Positions 1 through 12,533 of a stretch of 64,000 nt of DNA are shown here, piece after piece. The position numbers and the translations under genes are program-made. The DNA lies in contig JAPWDM010000020.1 of assembly GCA_035578155.1 (NCBI GenBank), positions 8,841,269-8,905,268 on the forward strand, written 5' to 3'. The number at the start of each line of letters is the position of its first letter. The first letter of the stretch is position 1. The notes beneath the pieces are model-generated. The model had not been told where the DNA came from. It made no database searches and worked only from the letters and a program-made list of their open reading frames with translations. The DNA comes from Brachynemurus nebulosus. Lineage: Eukaryota > Arthropoda > Insecta > Neuroptera > Myrmeleontidae.

Positions 1-600
1 GAAGGTGAAAACTGAAAAACTGGTAATTGTCGTGTTATACAATTGGTAGCACTAATAATACACTATGCATTAAGATTAAAAAAAACAGAAAAGGTCGGTT
101 GTTATTGCATAATTTTTTGAATTTTTCCGAAGTATGACTTACGCCCTTTTTGCAGATAAAATTTTGATTGAACAAAAACATAAGTTCTGTTTCCTTTTTC
201 TGAAATTCTAAATAAACTTTGTCAGCACATTTATTAAATTCTAAACCAAAACATTTGATTCATGTTAATTTCATGAATATTTATATGTATACTTGTACAG
301 TGTCCGCCTGAAAGTTGGTTATATGTGGGAAATTATTTTATATCAAATTTTTCAGAAAATTTTATTCTTGATAAAAGTTAGTACTTGATCTTAGGCTAAA
401 AAAGCACCCACAGAAATTTGGACATAACTGGTTGTGTCGAGGGTGGGCTTAAAAATGTAAATATAGCTTAAGAGTAAAGTACTATAATTAATGAAAATAT
501 AAGAAAATATAATTTGAAAAAGTTGTTTAGAAGTGAAAGTTAATTCAAAATACAGAATCACAGCTAACTGCTCCAAAAAATAAATTTAGACTTTTTTTTT
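1..600. other. AT-rich sequence, no gene seen
   Basis: No coding sequence with family-like features was found. The stretch ends in a T-run directly before the conserved terminus of the left inverted arm. It lies outside that arm and has no visible counterpart beyond the right arm. Confidence 0.6.
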
Positions 601-724
601 TTTAGCGAATTTCGAAAACTCGAAATTCAGCTATTACAGTAGTTCTCATGACGCAATCTGAGTCCGGGACTATGGCAGAAATCTGTTTTGAGGTCCCTAG
701 AATACGAAAATGATATTCACTAAA

Positions 725-824
<100 letters not shown>

Positions 825-1439
825 TCCCACGATAACTCTCGAACGAAACGTCTAACGCTTATGAAATTTTGTGTGCGGACTGGATTCTGAATTGGCTTGG
901 CTAAGTTCGTTAGCCAGACACGTCGGATGCCCAGAAGTAGGTTTTCTGGCCATTTTTTATCATTCGATCCTATCATAAGACAGTTCGATTTTTATATCGT
1001 TGAAAACGAAAAAAAAATTATGAAGAAAATGTTCTTATAATTTTCTTTCTATGTTAAGTAGTTTTCGAGAAAATCGTAATTTTCACTATTGCCTTATTTT
1101 GCTCTCTTTCTCATTGTAATAAGTAATTTATATTTCTATCTCAGTTGCTTATAACATATACAAAAATTTCATTTTTTTTACGTAAAACAAACGGTAGTTA
1201 TTCAAAATCTATGTATTATAAATACCATATCTCTGTCTCATTTTTTTAAATTAAAATTAACCAGATATTTTAAGCATGTGTAATGAAGATTTTTTTAATT
1301 TTTTTATTGAATTCTAAATGAACAAGATAATGAAGGTAATGACATGATATAATATTATTAAATATTATAGAAAGATAACATAATAATAATGTTTATGTAA
1401 ATGCCAGGAAAAAAATTTTAAAGAACTAGATCGATTTTT

Positions 1440-3860
1440 TAAAATTTTTTCACTGTCGAAGATCTAAGCTATTTTAGATATTTTAGACAGATGTAGATTA
1501 CGTAATGTAAGGTCCGCCAAGGTCCATGGGACCCAAAAATGTCAACAATAAACTAACCGACCGATTTTGAAAATTTTTTCACTGTTAGAGAGCTAAACTA
1601 TTTTAGAAAGATATAGATTACCTCATGCAAGGTACGCTAAGGTCCATTGAATCTAGAAGTGTCAAAAATAAAATAAGCGACCGATTTTGAAAATTTTTTC
1701 ACTGGCAAAGAGCTAAGCTATTTTAGATAGATATAGAACACGTAATGTAAGGTCCGCCAAGGTCCATGGGACCCAAAAATGTCAACAATAAACTACCGAC
1801 CGATTTTGAAAATTTTTTCACTGTTAGAGAGCTAAACTATTTTAGAAAGATATAGATTACCTCATGCAAGGTCCGCTAAGGTCCGTTGGATCTAGAAGTG
1901 TCAAAAATAAAATAAGCAACCGATTTTGAAAATTTTTTCACTGTCAAACAGCTAAGCATTTTCGATAGACATAGAACACGTAATGTAAGGTCCGCCAAGG
2001 TCCATGGGACCCAAAAATGTCAACAATAAACTAACCGACCGATTTTGAAAATTTTTTCACTGTTAGAGAGCTAAACTATTTTAGAAATATATAGATTACC
2101 TCATGCAAGGTCCGCTAAGGTCCATTGGATCTAGAAGTGTCAAAAATAAAATAAGCGACCGATTTTGAAAATTTTTTCACTGTCAAAGAGCTAAGCTATT
2201 TTAGATAGATATAGAACACGTAATGTAAGGTCCGCCAAGGTCCAAGGGACTCAAAAATGTCAACAATAAACTAACCGACCGATTTTGAAAATTTTTTCAC
2301 TGTTAGAGAGCTAAACTATTTTAGAAAGATATAGATTACCTCATGCAAGGTCCGCTAAGGTCCATTGAATCTAGAAGTGTCAAAAATAAAATAAGCGACC
2401 GATTTTGAAAATTTTTTCACTGGCAAAGAGCTAAGCTATTTTAGATAGATATAGAACACGTAATGTAAGGTCCGCCAAGGTCCATGGGACCCAAAAATGT
2501 CAACAATAAACTGCTGACCGATTTTGAAAATTTTTTCACTGTTAGAGAGCTAAACTATTTTAGAAAGATATAGACTACCTCATGCAAGATCCGCTAAGGT
2601 CCATTGAATCTAGAAGTGTCAAAAATAAAATAAGCGACCGATTTTGAAAATTTTTTCACTGTCAAAGAGCTAAGCTATTTTAGATAGATATAGAACACGT
2701 AATGTAAGGTCCGCCAAGGTCCAAGGGACCCAAAAATGTCAACAATAAACTAACCGACCGATTTTGAAAATTTTTTCACTGTTAGAGAGCTAAACTATTT
2801 TAGAAAGATATAGATTACCTCATGCAAGGTCCGCTAAGGTCCATTGAATCTAGAAGTGTCAAAAATAAAATAAGCGACCGATTTTGAAAATTTTTTCACT
2901 GACAAAGAGCTAAGCTATTTTAGATAGATATAGAACACGTAATGTAAGGTCCGCCAAGGTCCATGGGACCCAAAAATGTCAACAATAAACTAACCGACCG
3001 ATTTTGAAAATTTTTTCACTGTTATAGAGCTAAACTATTTTAGATAAATATAGATTACCTTATGTAGGGTCCGCTAGGGTCCATTGGATCTAAAAGTGTC
3101 AAAAATACAATAACCGACTGATTTTGAAAATTTTTTCACTATTACAGAGGTAAACTATTTTAGATGGATTTAGTTTATATGTTGTATGATGTCGGTCAGA
3201 GTCCTGGGATCTTTTAAGCGCCAAGAATAAACTAACCGACCGATTTTGAAAATTTTTTCGCTGTTAGAGAGCTAAACTATTTTAGATAGTTATAGATTAC
3301 GTTATGTAAGGTCCGTCAAAGTCCATGGGACCCAGAAGTGTCAAAAATAAAATAACTGACCGATTTTGAAAATTTTTTCACTATTGCAGAGGTAAACTAT
3401 TTTAGATAAGTACAGTATGTTATCTGGGATCCACAACTGTCCTGCGGATGCAAATGCGGCATAGAAAACTACACAACGGGTTTTAAAAATAGTTTTACTG
3501 TTAGAAAGATAAAATATCCTATATTATATAGGATAGAAATAAGCTACCGAACCGATTCTCAATATTTTCTCATTGCTAGAGAATTAACTTATTTTAGGTG
3601 GATAGCACTATGCTGTACAAAGTCCGTTCGGGGTCTTGAGTCCCAAATACACCAAAAATAAATTACCTAGCCGATTTTGAAAATTCTTTTACTCTTAGAA
3701 AGCTAAACTAGTTTAGATGGGTATATGCGCCAAGCACCTTATGCGAAAAAGCGCCAAAAATTAACTACTCAACTGATTTTGAAAATCTTTTCACTCTTAG
3801 AAAGCTGAATTATTTTAAATGGATACAGGTCTTAGATGAGATCCGCCAGTGCCCAATATT
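1440..3860 (+). repeat. 120-bp satellite array with 240-bp higher-order unit
   Basis: A core beginning CCGATTTTGAAAATTTTTTC recurs about every 120 bp (for example 1561, 1681, 1800, 1920, 2039). Between roughly 1500 and 3050 two monomer types alternate. Type A has TTAGAGAGCTAAAC and CTCATGCAAGGTCCGC. Type B has CAAAGAGCTAAGC and CGTAATGTAAGGTCCGCC. The true period is therefore a ~240-bp dimer. Monomers become degenerate toward 3860. The same monomers, fewer in number, lie in reverse orientation at 44905-45975. Confidence 0.93.
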
Positions 3861-3908
3861 TCGAAATTCACTATGTTATGCAGATGCTGCGACAGGGGTA
3901 TTTTTTTC

Positions 3909-5432
3909 TGTATCATACTTGTACATCATAGGACCAGAAATGTCTTTTAAAGGCTATTATGTGTCATGTACTGTAAAAATTCATTCTTAGTTGTAAATTA
4001 CTAATTATATATTTAATTTTTTGCAAATATGGCTTATACGCTTCAAATTATTATCGTAGCGTAGGGGCATTAATTGATTTCTGGTCATTGTAAAAATTTA
4101 TTTACTATAAGTAGACACTCTAAAGAGTTAGAAAATCAATTCTAAGGAAAAAGGGCGTAAAGCGACTTTTGCCGTTTTTCCACCCAGCTCCTCAATTTAT
4201 TATGGTATTGAAAGCGCGTACACTGCCAACTTAAAAGAGGGGTAAAATACTATAGGGGCCATTGGCGTGATGGTCATTTTGGTGACACTGGGTAAAAATC
4301 ATCTCAGCCATGTATTTTAGGCGGGCTGTACATAATATAGCTTATATCCAATTAAAATATTTTAGCTTTCTAATCGTGAATATATTTTGAAAATTGGTTT
4401 TGTAGCTCGTTCTTGGAACTTTTCGGAGGATACTGGCGGACTGAATAACCTGCATCGTATCCGTCTAAAATAGTTCAGCTTTTAAGATGAAACAATTTTT
4501 TTAATCGGTTTGAAAGTTTATTTTTTTCGTTATGGGGTCCGCAGGACTCTGTCACTTACATTACAATTTGATTTAAAATTGGGGTTAAAATCTTTTGAAT
4601 TTTCGTATTTAATAAGTAAATCCACTAAAATTTAGTCAAATTAAATCAAATACGATTTGAACTTTTAAACAAAGGAAATCAAACAACAAAAAATCATATA
4701 ATTTTTTTTATACAAGATAAAGTAGGTGGTCACTTACATTACTCAAAAAGGAACATAATTTTTCATCTTTTATACAATGAGAATTTTCTGCTCTTTTTTG
4801 ATAACAAACAGCTTCATTTAAATAAATTTAAACAAATAATGTTTCAACAAATTATTTTAATAAGAAATTTCATAACTTATTATATATTTTTGATAAAGTT
4901 TTATTAAAAAGTAAGTAGTTTATTAGTTTGATTTTTTGGAAAATATGATAGATAACAAAGATAAAAGTTTATTTTTAGTAATTAAAAAAACGTCTGTCGG
5001 TTTTGATAGCCTCCATTACTCGAATTCGTGGCTTGACAAAAAATCAAAATAATAATCAAAACGAGTATAATAATTATTTCAGCAGAAAGAAAAATGTAAA
5101 TTTAGCTGTATTTTAATATTCACTTGAAAAAAATCACAAGTTACGGTAATTTTTTTTATTAAGTAAAAAAATTTTAAGCTAAATTTACAGAATAAAGACA
5201 ATTACAGGTAAAAAATAAAATAAAAAAACGTTGTAATTAGTTATTTAGTCTTTTGAGTATCAAGTAGGCATGATATTGATTATTTATTTTCATTTTCTAA
5301 TTTTTATTAAAATTCCATGTTTTCATGGAATTGTCCAGTATCAATTTAAAATTGTTTAGCTCTATAACACTGAAAAAATGCCAAAACTAGTTGGATTGTT
5401 TATTTCTGGCGTTTCTGGTTTCTCGCGATATC
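3909..5432. other. intergenic; degenerate inverted satellite monomers near 4310-4555
   Basis: No gene seen. At about 4310-4555 fragments such as TCTAAAATAGTTCAGC followed by an AATCGGTTT-like stretch are degenerate satellite monomers in the opposite orientation to the main array, so the left array is followed by a small inverted segment. The rest is AT-rich with no recognised element. Confidence 0.5.
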
Positions 5433-5434
5433 TA

Positions 5435-7006
5435 GGGTAGGGTCGTGTAAGATGGCCCGGTTGGTAAGAGTGCGCACTCCTGTTTTCTCGAAATAGGAAC
5501 GAAATTTATAACAAACTTGAATCGTGTTTTGAAGTGTTCGGGAATCCGTAATTGTTCACCCAAAAATATTGGTTTACGACATAATCCCAATATTCTAGAT
5601 AAGTTTAAAATTTTTAGTACGATTTGATATTATTTTCCTCAAACTTGAATACGTTACTACGGTTTATGTCGAAACAAGTTAAAAGTTATGAATGTTCCTG
5701 TGGCTAGTAAAGTTAGTCACGAACTAGCGCCGATCACTTTAATTTGTGTCAGAACGCGTGGATGGTTCCCACAGGATGATTTTGTTGACAATAGGCAGGC
5801 GTGTAAGATGGCGCAATACAAAGGCATGTAAGACGGCGCACACACAGCAAACTTTCGTACAATGTAAATTCGTGTAACCCAAGTTTCTACATCAAAAGTT
5901 TACGATTACGAAAACTAACGATAACGAAAAGTATTTTGTTTTTAATATTCTATTGCTAATAAAGTCAGTGGGACTAGTGGAGCCTAAAATTAACCAACTA
6001 TAACCAATTTATAAAAAGTAATTCGGTATCGATAATTTTCAATAACGAAAACTATATTTTAATAGTGGTAAAATATTTGTAATACCCACAACTTGCTTCG
6101 CTTAAGACTTCAAAAATTTCGTTATTTTTTGGCTACGACGCATCGTTCACGAGATATTTACGATCAAAAGTTTTCTGTTACGAAAAGTTACGAAAATTAA
6201 TTTTTTTTTAAAATGTGTTATTGCTGACCCAATCAATTCGATTAATGGAGCCTAAATTACACAGTTATAATCAATCTATATAAGTAATTCGGTATCGATA
6301 AGTTTCGAGAACGAAAAGTAGGTTTTAACAATCGCAATACGTTTGAGTAGAAAAGCTATGACAGTAAGGCGGCACACTACGTTGTCAAAAGTATGGGGAC
6401 ACGCTGGCCCAAGGTGTATCCACATTTTTGACATCGTAGTATACTATAGCATTAAGTATAACACGGCGTCAAAAGTGTGGGCACACCTTGGGTCAGGTGT
6501 GCCCACACTTTTCCCATACTTTTGACAACGTAGTGTGCCAGTGTACTGTCATAGCTCTTCTACTCGTTTGGGATACCCATAACTTGTTCCACTTAAACCT
6601 TCACAAATTTCGTTATTTTTTTACTACGATCCGCCGTTATTTACGATCAAAGTTTAGAATAACGAAAAATATGGAGCAGTGCCTATTACGTAGGTGCGGG
6701 ATTGTTTAAATGTGATTTGTGCTAAGTTCCAAGCTTTTTAATAAGTGCGCCATCTTACCGACCTCAATGCGCATTCTTACACGACCGGTCGTGTAAGAGT
6801 GCGGATTTCCCATTTTGAGAATTTCTTTTTAATAACTCGGTCGGTATTTATATATAATATAAAGGAGTCTATAATAAAAATCCTCTATCACAGCATTAAC
6901 TAATCATTAAGGTACTAGAATAAATACAATTTACTTCTATAACATTTTCCGTTATTTTTTTATAGCCACCTAAATTATAAGTGCGCCGTCTTACATGACA
7001 CTACCC
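5435..7006. mobile_element. TA-flanked 1.6-kb MITE with ~22-bp TIRs
   Basis: The left end reads GGGTAGGGTCGTGTAAGATG. The reverse complement of the right end reads GGGTAGTGTCATGTAAGACG. TA dinucleotides flank both ends (5433-5434 and 7007-7008), as expected for Tc1/mariner-type target duplication. The interior repeats the GTGTAAGATGGCGC-like motif several times and holds degenerate direct repeats (AAATTTCGTTATTTTTT with flanking sequence). No transposase reading frame was found, so it is probably a non-autonomous derivative. A palindromic insertion sits at 6331-6572. Confidence 0.7.
6331..6572. repeat. ~240-bp imperfect palindrome nested in MITE
   Basis: The outer arms share GAGTAGAA(A/G)AGCTATGACAG. 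The inner arms are GGCACACTACGTTGTCAAAA and its reverse complement (TTTTGACAACGTAGTGTGCC). The small open frames that cross it are a by-product of this palindrome. The inner motif CACTAC..GTCAAAA is shared with the terminal repeats of the 12-kb element at 19.1-31.1 kb. Confidence 0.8.
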
Positions 7007-7233
7007 TACATTTGTTATTTCCAAGTTATACATTAACAAACTTTAAAGCATCATAAATAAAAAGCACCATAAATTTGCTGTTTAATTACGAGTTTTAATT
7101 AACTACAATTTTCATAAAAAAACTTCTTGCTAGATAAAAAAAAAAATTGTTCCATTTTGAATTTGAAACAAAAAGTAATAAAATTCGCCAAGTGCGTGCC
7201 AGGCACGCATTATCAAAGTTACGTGGTCAATAG

Positions 7234-7987
7234 CAGGGTTGTGCGTGTAATTTACTTCGGGTAAATTACACAGTTTTTTATATGTAAAAAACTTGGTAAT
7301 TTACACATACTTGTTTTGATAAAAAAACTCTAAAAAATGTAAAAAATGTAAAAAACTAAATTTTTTAAATTTAATAGATATGTAGGCGTTACTGATGGTA
7401 TTCCATATTTCCTATTGAAATATTTGCTATATTTGTAAAGTAAAACTTAATAATTAAGTAATTTGTAAATTAAAAATGTAATTGGGGACAAACAGGAAAA
7501 AGAAAGGTTAGTTTTGATACAACAGTTTATTTAAGAATTCAATATTAAAAAGATTTTTATTTATTCAGTTAAATTTTATTAAAGGTCTTAATCATCTTAA
7601 TCGTCATTATCATCAGTGATTTTATTGTTATTATAATTTCAAGAGAGATAAATAAGTAGTAGTTTTTTTGATCAGTCAAAACTCATTTTTTTTTAATTTG
7701 GAAATTTGAAGCTTTGTAGTCAGTTGTGGATGGCCTTCCACCAGCAGAAAATCATTTTTGTGTCGACATTTTGTTTACACGTTTTTTATGTGAACTTATA
7801 AACAAGTACCTAATAATAACCGTTAAAATAAATTGTTTGTCAGTGAAATGACAAATGATTTAAGTATTTTACATTTTGTACAATTTTCTACCATTTTTTA
7901 TGGCTTTTTACAGTTTTTTACGTATTTTACAATTTTTTACCTAAAAATATAAAAAACTGGTTTTTTACATCACATGGCACAACTCTG
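7234..7987. mobile_element. hAT-type MITE with 8-bp target duplication
   Basis: The termini are CAGGGTTGTGC and, at the right, GCACAACTCTG, an 11-bp TIR with one mismatch. The flanks are an exact 8-bp duplication GTCAATAG (7226-7233 and 7988-7995), the hallmark of hAT transposition. A related repeat at about 51700-51820 reads straight through this site (GTGGTGAATAGCTAATTTTT) without the insertion and acts as a paralogous empty site. The interior is rich in TTTTTTAC/GTAAAAAA subterminal repeats and has no transposase, so it is non-autonomous. Confidence 0.88.
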
Positions 7988-7995
7988 GTCAATAG

Positions 7996-10930
7996 CTAAT
8001 TTTTCACAATATTTAGGGTCAAATGTAGGAAATTTAATACTACGAATCGACGGCTTACTGCTAGAACCATGTATGTCGATTTTTCACTGTTTTGAGGTAA
8101 TTAGATATAAATGTTCAAAATCATCTTATACTGAGGATAGGCTAATAAGAATTTCATTTTATTTATCAGAATGAAAGTTATTTAACAATAACAAAACCTA
8201 CTATCTCCAAATTTCAAATTAGGTCATAATTTAATGGTATGTTACCATAAGAGGGTCAGTACAGAGATGCTCAGTCGTTTAGGCGAATTTTTCACAGAAA
8301 AAAATTTAATTTCTCTTTTTTCCCCTGAACCTAAAATTACATCGATTCAGAAAGAAAATAAGAAACTGTAAGCTTTTGAAAAAAAATCTAAAACGCCTTT
8401 TTGGTTATTTTTGTCTTTAAAAAAAGACTGAAATTTAAATGGAGTGAATTTTTTAGGTTCAGAGACTAAAAAAAAATATTACGCTTCCAACCCGCCCATA
8501 AACGTTATAATCCATAGAGAGCTACAGGCTGCAGCGTGGCAGCCGATTTGAAAATGTAGTTTTGTGTAACAGGTATTTAAATATTATTCTAATTTTTTTT
8601 TGTATTAAAATCGATTAAATCCAAAGAAATTGCTTACGTTTATCTAGTCCGCTATCCTAGGACCATATAGAAGCCCGAAGGTTTCCTCATGCAATTCTTC
8701 CTGCTCAACAATCATTTGTTTTCTAGCCGTCCTCGCCTTCTTAAATTTTCCAGTGGAGTGTTTTTCCAAAATTTTAACACGTTCGTTGTGTGTTTTATTA
8801 CTGTAATTTTATGCGTGCGGTCCAATTGGGAGGAAATTTTTTTTCGATTTTTTAATTTTTGGTGACAATTTGAAGTAAAAATACCGATTTTCGTCTAAAA
8901 AATTTACCAATTTGTTATTGTAAAATTAATAATTATGAAAAATAAAAAAAGCTCCCAGGGATAACTGGTCATTTACGTAAGGAAGCTGTATATAAAATTT
9001 CAAAACAATCGGTCGAGTAGATTTTAATTTAAACTGTTCACCGGTTTCAAAAATGACAAGTGTCAGAAAATTGTTTTAAAGTTTCGTATACCTGAAAATG
9101 CAATATTAAATATGAAAAATTTTTTCATACCTACGTCATTGGTTATAGTATACATTAGTATACTTCCAAAGACCTATCGATGAATAAAAGAATTCAGGGA
9201 TTCCGAGAGCACAAAGCCACGTACCTGCTGGGCAGTGATAAAAAAACGGCGCAACAAACACTCAGAGTTCTATATCTTAGTTAGTCTTACAATCTTAACA
9301 TGTTGTACAATCATATGAAAAAACAATAAAAAAAAAAGAGAAAAAAATTTAAATATATTACTATCCCTTTATGGTTAAAGCAAATTTTTCCGATGGAGAT
9401 ATAACTTTCCCTCGAAAATCACTTTTTATATGGAGCCACCAACTCATCCAAATTTTCCGGTGGCATCCGATAAAAATTAAAAAAAGTTTCTTCGTCAGAT
9501 ATCTTCATTTGTTGCGTCAAACTGTGAAACGCTCTTCCTTATAAAATCACGAATTGGTTTACGTTTTTTTAATATTAATAATTTACAACGAATATAAAAA
9601 TAACATAACGATGTTTGGTAACTTCGAGTGCAAATTCACCGAAACAATAACAATAAAATCAACAATTGTTAAATTAAATATGTATACTCTAATTGTTTAT
9701 CTACTTACCATGTTATTGTCAATTATCATGATATTCTAAACATTTAAATTTCATTGACATAAATTTCTTAAGTTTTTTTAAGTTATTTAAACCATAATAT
9801 TGCCTTTAAAATCTGTCATGTTCTAGTGTATGTATTATGTATCAATTTACCGACTTAATTCTGTTATGTATGCCAGTTAGGACATGACTTTTGATAGTCC
9901 GCAATTTTCTATCAACAATTTGTTTAAAATAAACTGGAAATAAATTAAATTTTTAAAAAAAATTATTTAATTCAACTTAAATACTTAATTAATTTAAGAA
10001 TACTTAAATTAAAAATTTTTTAACTTGTCACGACATATTTACTCAAACATGTGATAATTATTTTTGACATTCTTTGATGAAAAATGGTTGACATGTCCCG
10101 ACTATATTTTAGTATACATAGGCGTTCGATATAAATTGATAGTGTTCTGCAATCTAGCTGTCGTTTTTTATATTATATTTCTTTGAACAAACAATTCCAT
10201 ATGTAAATGAAACCAAGTGTCGATTTGAAAACAAGCCATACCTATCTTTTAACTAAGAACTACTTTTTATTAAAATTTGCTAGTATTGAATTAATTACAT
10301 TAATTATCTTACTTACATTATCAGTTATCAAATTTTTTCGTTCGTTTACGCGATTTACCAAAAATTATGAACTTTTCTCAAAAGTAAAGTACTTTTATCT
10401 TTAGTAATATCAAAAATTGTTATAAACAAAGTTGATCTGAATTTAAAACTACACTCTAATATGGATTTATATCGAATTACAAGAAAAATCAGGTTTTGTT
10501 GCTTTTTACAATTTTAACCTCTAATTTTGGAAATTTGTCTGCTTTGCTTATTAACACCATGACGATCATAACTTATCCCAACAAGAAGCCCAACTAGTAC
10601 ACTATTTTGACAGCTAATACATATTATGTGGTAACACAGTGGTTTTGTGGTAGTTGGTAACACTTCATTCAACGTCTCAGGACGTCAGTGGTGATAAAAA
10701 CATGATAACCTTTTTGTTTTTTTCTATTAAACAAAAAAGATAAATGGTCGATGTTGAAATTTACATAATTAGAAGTAATTTATATTTTCAATTAGAATCA
10801 ATGATTATGTACAAAAACTTTAAAAAAGAACAAAATCTGGTCTTTTTAATCTATACATATAATAAAACTGTAATAAGACCATTTCTGTACATGGAATATT
10901 TTTCGAAAATTGTACTGGCACATAAATATC
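7996..10930. other. intergenic, no gene recognised
   Basis: Nothing with family-like features was found. Short AT-rich open frames (9554-9739, 10207-10404, 10744-10986) have the low-complexity composition expected by chance and I do not call them. The first ~100 bp continue the repeat family that also occurs at about 51700-51820. Confidence 0.5.
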
Positions 10931-11315
10931 AGGTAATGAATTTTTGGAAAAAAATCACCAGTTTTATGAAAGGTTATATTTTTTAAAAATATATTTATTT
11001 TTTTGCTACGTAAGTTTCGAGACCATATAATCTCTTCATCAGGCCTTAAAAAATAATATAAAAATGTAATACAAATCTTTTAAACTTAAAAATTAATTAA
11101 AAATTATAATTACTTACAGTTTTTGGAGAAAAACAACTTTTTAGTAAAATGTCAAATAAAATAAAATAAATTACAAACATTCATTATCACATAAATAAAA
11201 TGATATAGAAATTTTTTTCATCTTTATAAAACGATTAACAATTAAAATTTTTTAGAAACAATAAATGATTATAGATTGTGTAATAATAAAAATAAAAATA
11301 AAAATAAAACTGTTG
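10931..11315 (-). repeat. inverted terminal repeat (left) of Penelope-like fragment
   Basis: This is an imperfect reverse complement of 12125-12500. The outer end AGGTAATGAATTTTTGGAAA matches the opposite end, and the inner end carries the AATAAAAATAAAAATAAAAC tract. Penelope-like elements commonly carry terminal repeats in direct or inverted order, and this inverted pair brackets a Penelope C-terminal coding fragment. Confidence 0.85.
11016..11043 (-). ncRNA. hammerhead-ribozyme-like core, left copy
   Basis: Read on the minus strand, this site has CTGATGA, then an extra A, then a hairpin (GAGATT, loop ATAT, GGTCTC), then GAAAC. These are the conserved CUGANGA and GAAA core boxes of the hammerhead. 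Downstream, ACTTACGTA could form a 2-bp helix III ending in a GUA cleavage triplet. Penelope-like elements are known to carry type I hammerheads with very short helix III. The extra A before helix II departs from the consensus, so activity is uncertain. Confidence 0.45.
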
Positions 11316-11398
11316 GAAACATTTTCATCGATTGTTACTGTATCCTGCTGTCATATCTATGTGGACTATTGTATTATTCGATAAAAATAGTTGCTGCA

Positions 11399-12158
11399 TT
11401 ATCGGTTATTTTGACAACTAAGTGCCTTCTCTGCAGTTACACACAAATTTTGATAAGCTGTCAAATTTGTGGTGTCAGTTTGGTTATTGTAATTATTGTA
11501 TGTATTTATCCAAAGACTTTTTAAATTTAGTCTTTTTTTAAGATTTTTTTCATATTGTAGCACTCGTTTTATGAAAATCAAAGCGATGGTCTTTTTCGTT
11601 GGAGTGCTGGGCCAGTCCTGTACGAACATCTCCCCTATCCAGATCCCACTGATGCTGTTTGAAACGTTGTTATAACTGTTTAGAGGTTTGTCCAATATAA
11701 AATAGTCCTTTGCATTCAGAACAAGGAACGGCATAAATTAGGTTATCTTTCTTCTCCGGTGGTATAGCAGGTTTTTGGTGGGTGTAAAGGGAATTTTTAG
11801 GTGTAAAACGATAACTAAATACCGGTTGCAAGCCATTGGATCGCAGAAGAGAGGATACGGGGGCAGTATGTTGTCCTAAGTACGGTAATTTTACCCAATT
11901 ATATTTGGTCGTGTTGCCAGTATTACTAACAATGAGTGGTATGGAATTATTATAGCTTCGGTGTACGACTGTTCTTATTACGCTGTTAGTTTCTGACAAA
12001 GAAAAGTTGTTCTTTTTTGGGATGTCTTTGGCAATTTTAAGCCATTCTGGGTGGTGTTTTGGCTGAGTCAAATTAACAGCCCTATTTGTGATACTGTAGG
12101 CAGTATTTCTCTTTATTTTTATATCAACAGTTTTATTTTTATTTTTATTATTACACAA
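11399..12158 (-). pseudogene. Penelope-like element C-terminal fragment (GIY-YIG endonuclease part)
   Basis: Two overlapping minus-strand frames (12158-11670, then 11734-11399) read as the 3' part of a Penelope-type polyprotein. The first has the finger-to-endonuclease linker, then YAVPCSECKGLFYIGQTSK, a cysteine pair followed by the second GIY-YIG half-motif (YIGQT). The second continues with the post-motif helices, ending in residues like NQTDTTNLTAYQNL. A frameshift just after the YIGQT motif breaks the protein. No reverse-transcriptase part is present. The apparent start codon falls inside the terminal repeat and is not native. In intact relatives this domain nicks target DNA for retrotransposition. 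Confidence 0.75.
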
Positions 12159-12500
12159 TCTATAATATTTTATTGTTTCTAAAAAATTTTAATTGTTAAC
12201 GCTTTTATAAAGATGCAAAATATTTCTATATCATTTTATTTATGTGATAATGAATGTTTGTAATTTATTTAATTTTATTTGACATTTTACTAAAAAGTTG
12301 TTTTTCTCCAAAAACTGTAAGTAAATTTTTAATTAATTTTTAAGTTTAAAAGATTTGTGTTACATTTTTATATTATTGTTTAAGGCCTGACGAAGAGATT
12401 ATATAGTCTCGAAACGTACGTAGCAAAAAAATAAATATATTTAAAAAAAAAAATAAATTTTCATAAAACTGGTGATTTTCTTTCCAAAAATTCATTACCT
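12125..12500 (+). repeat. inverted terminal repeat (right) of Penelope-like fragment
   Basis: Reverse-complement partner of 10931-11315, with small indels, mostly in A-runs. It contains the plus-strand hammerhead-like core at 12387-12415 followed by ATAAATATATTT and an A-rich tract. Confidence 0.85.
12387..12415 (+). ncRNA. hammerhead-ribozyme-like core, right copy
   Basis: CTGACGA, an extra A, a GAGA/TCTC-closed hairpin, then GAAAC. The following bases ACGTACGTA allow a 2-3 bp helix III ending in a GUA triplet. Flanking GGC upstream and GCAAAAAAA downstream can form a weak helix I with an internal loop, with TTTAA upstream pairing to the A-run. Compared with the left copy the stem has diverged, while the core boxes are conserved. 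Confidence 0.45.
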
Positions 12501-12533
12501 AATAACACATCACCAAAAACCCTCGATATAAAT

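Noticed and set aside
6343..6709. Two overlapping plus-strand open frames
   Set aside because: They read across the palindrome of a non-autonomous element; no protein family features.
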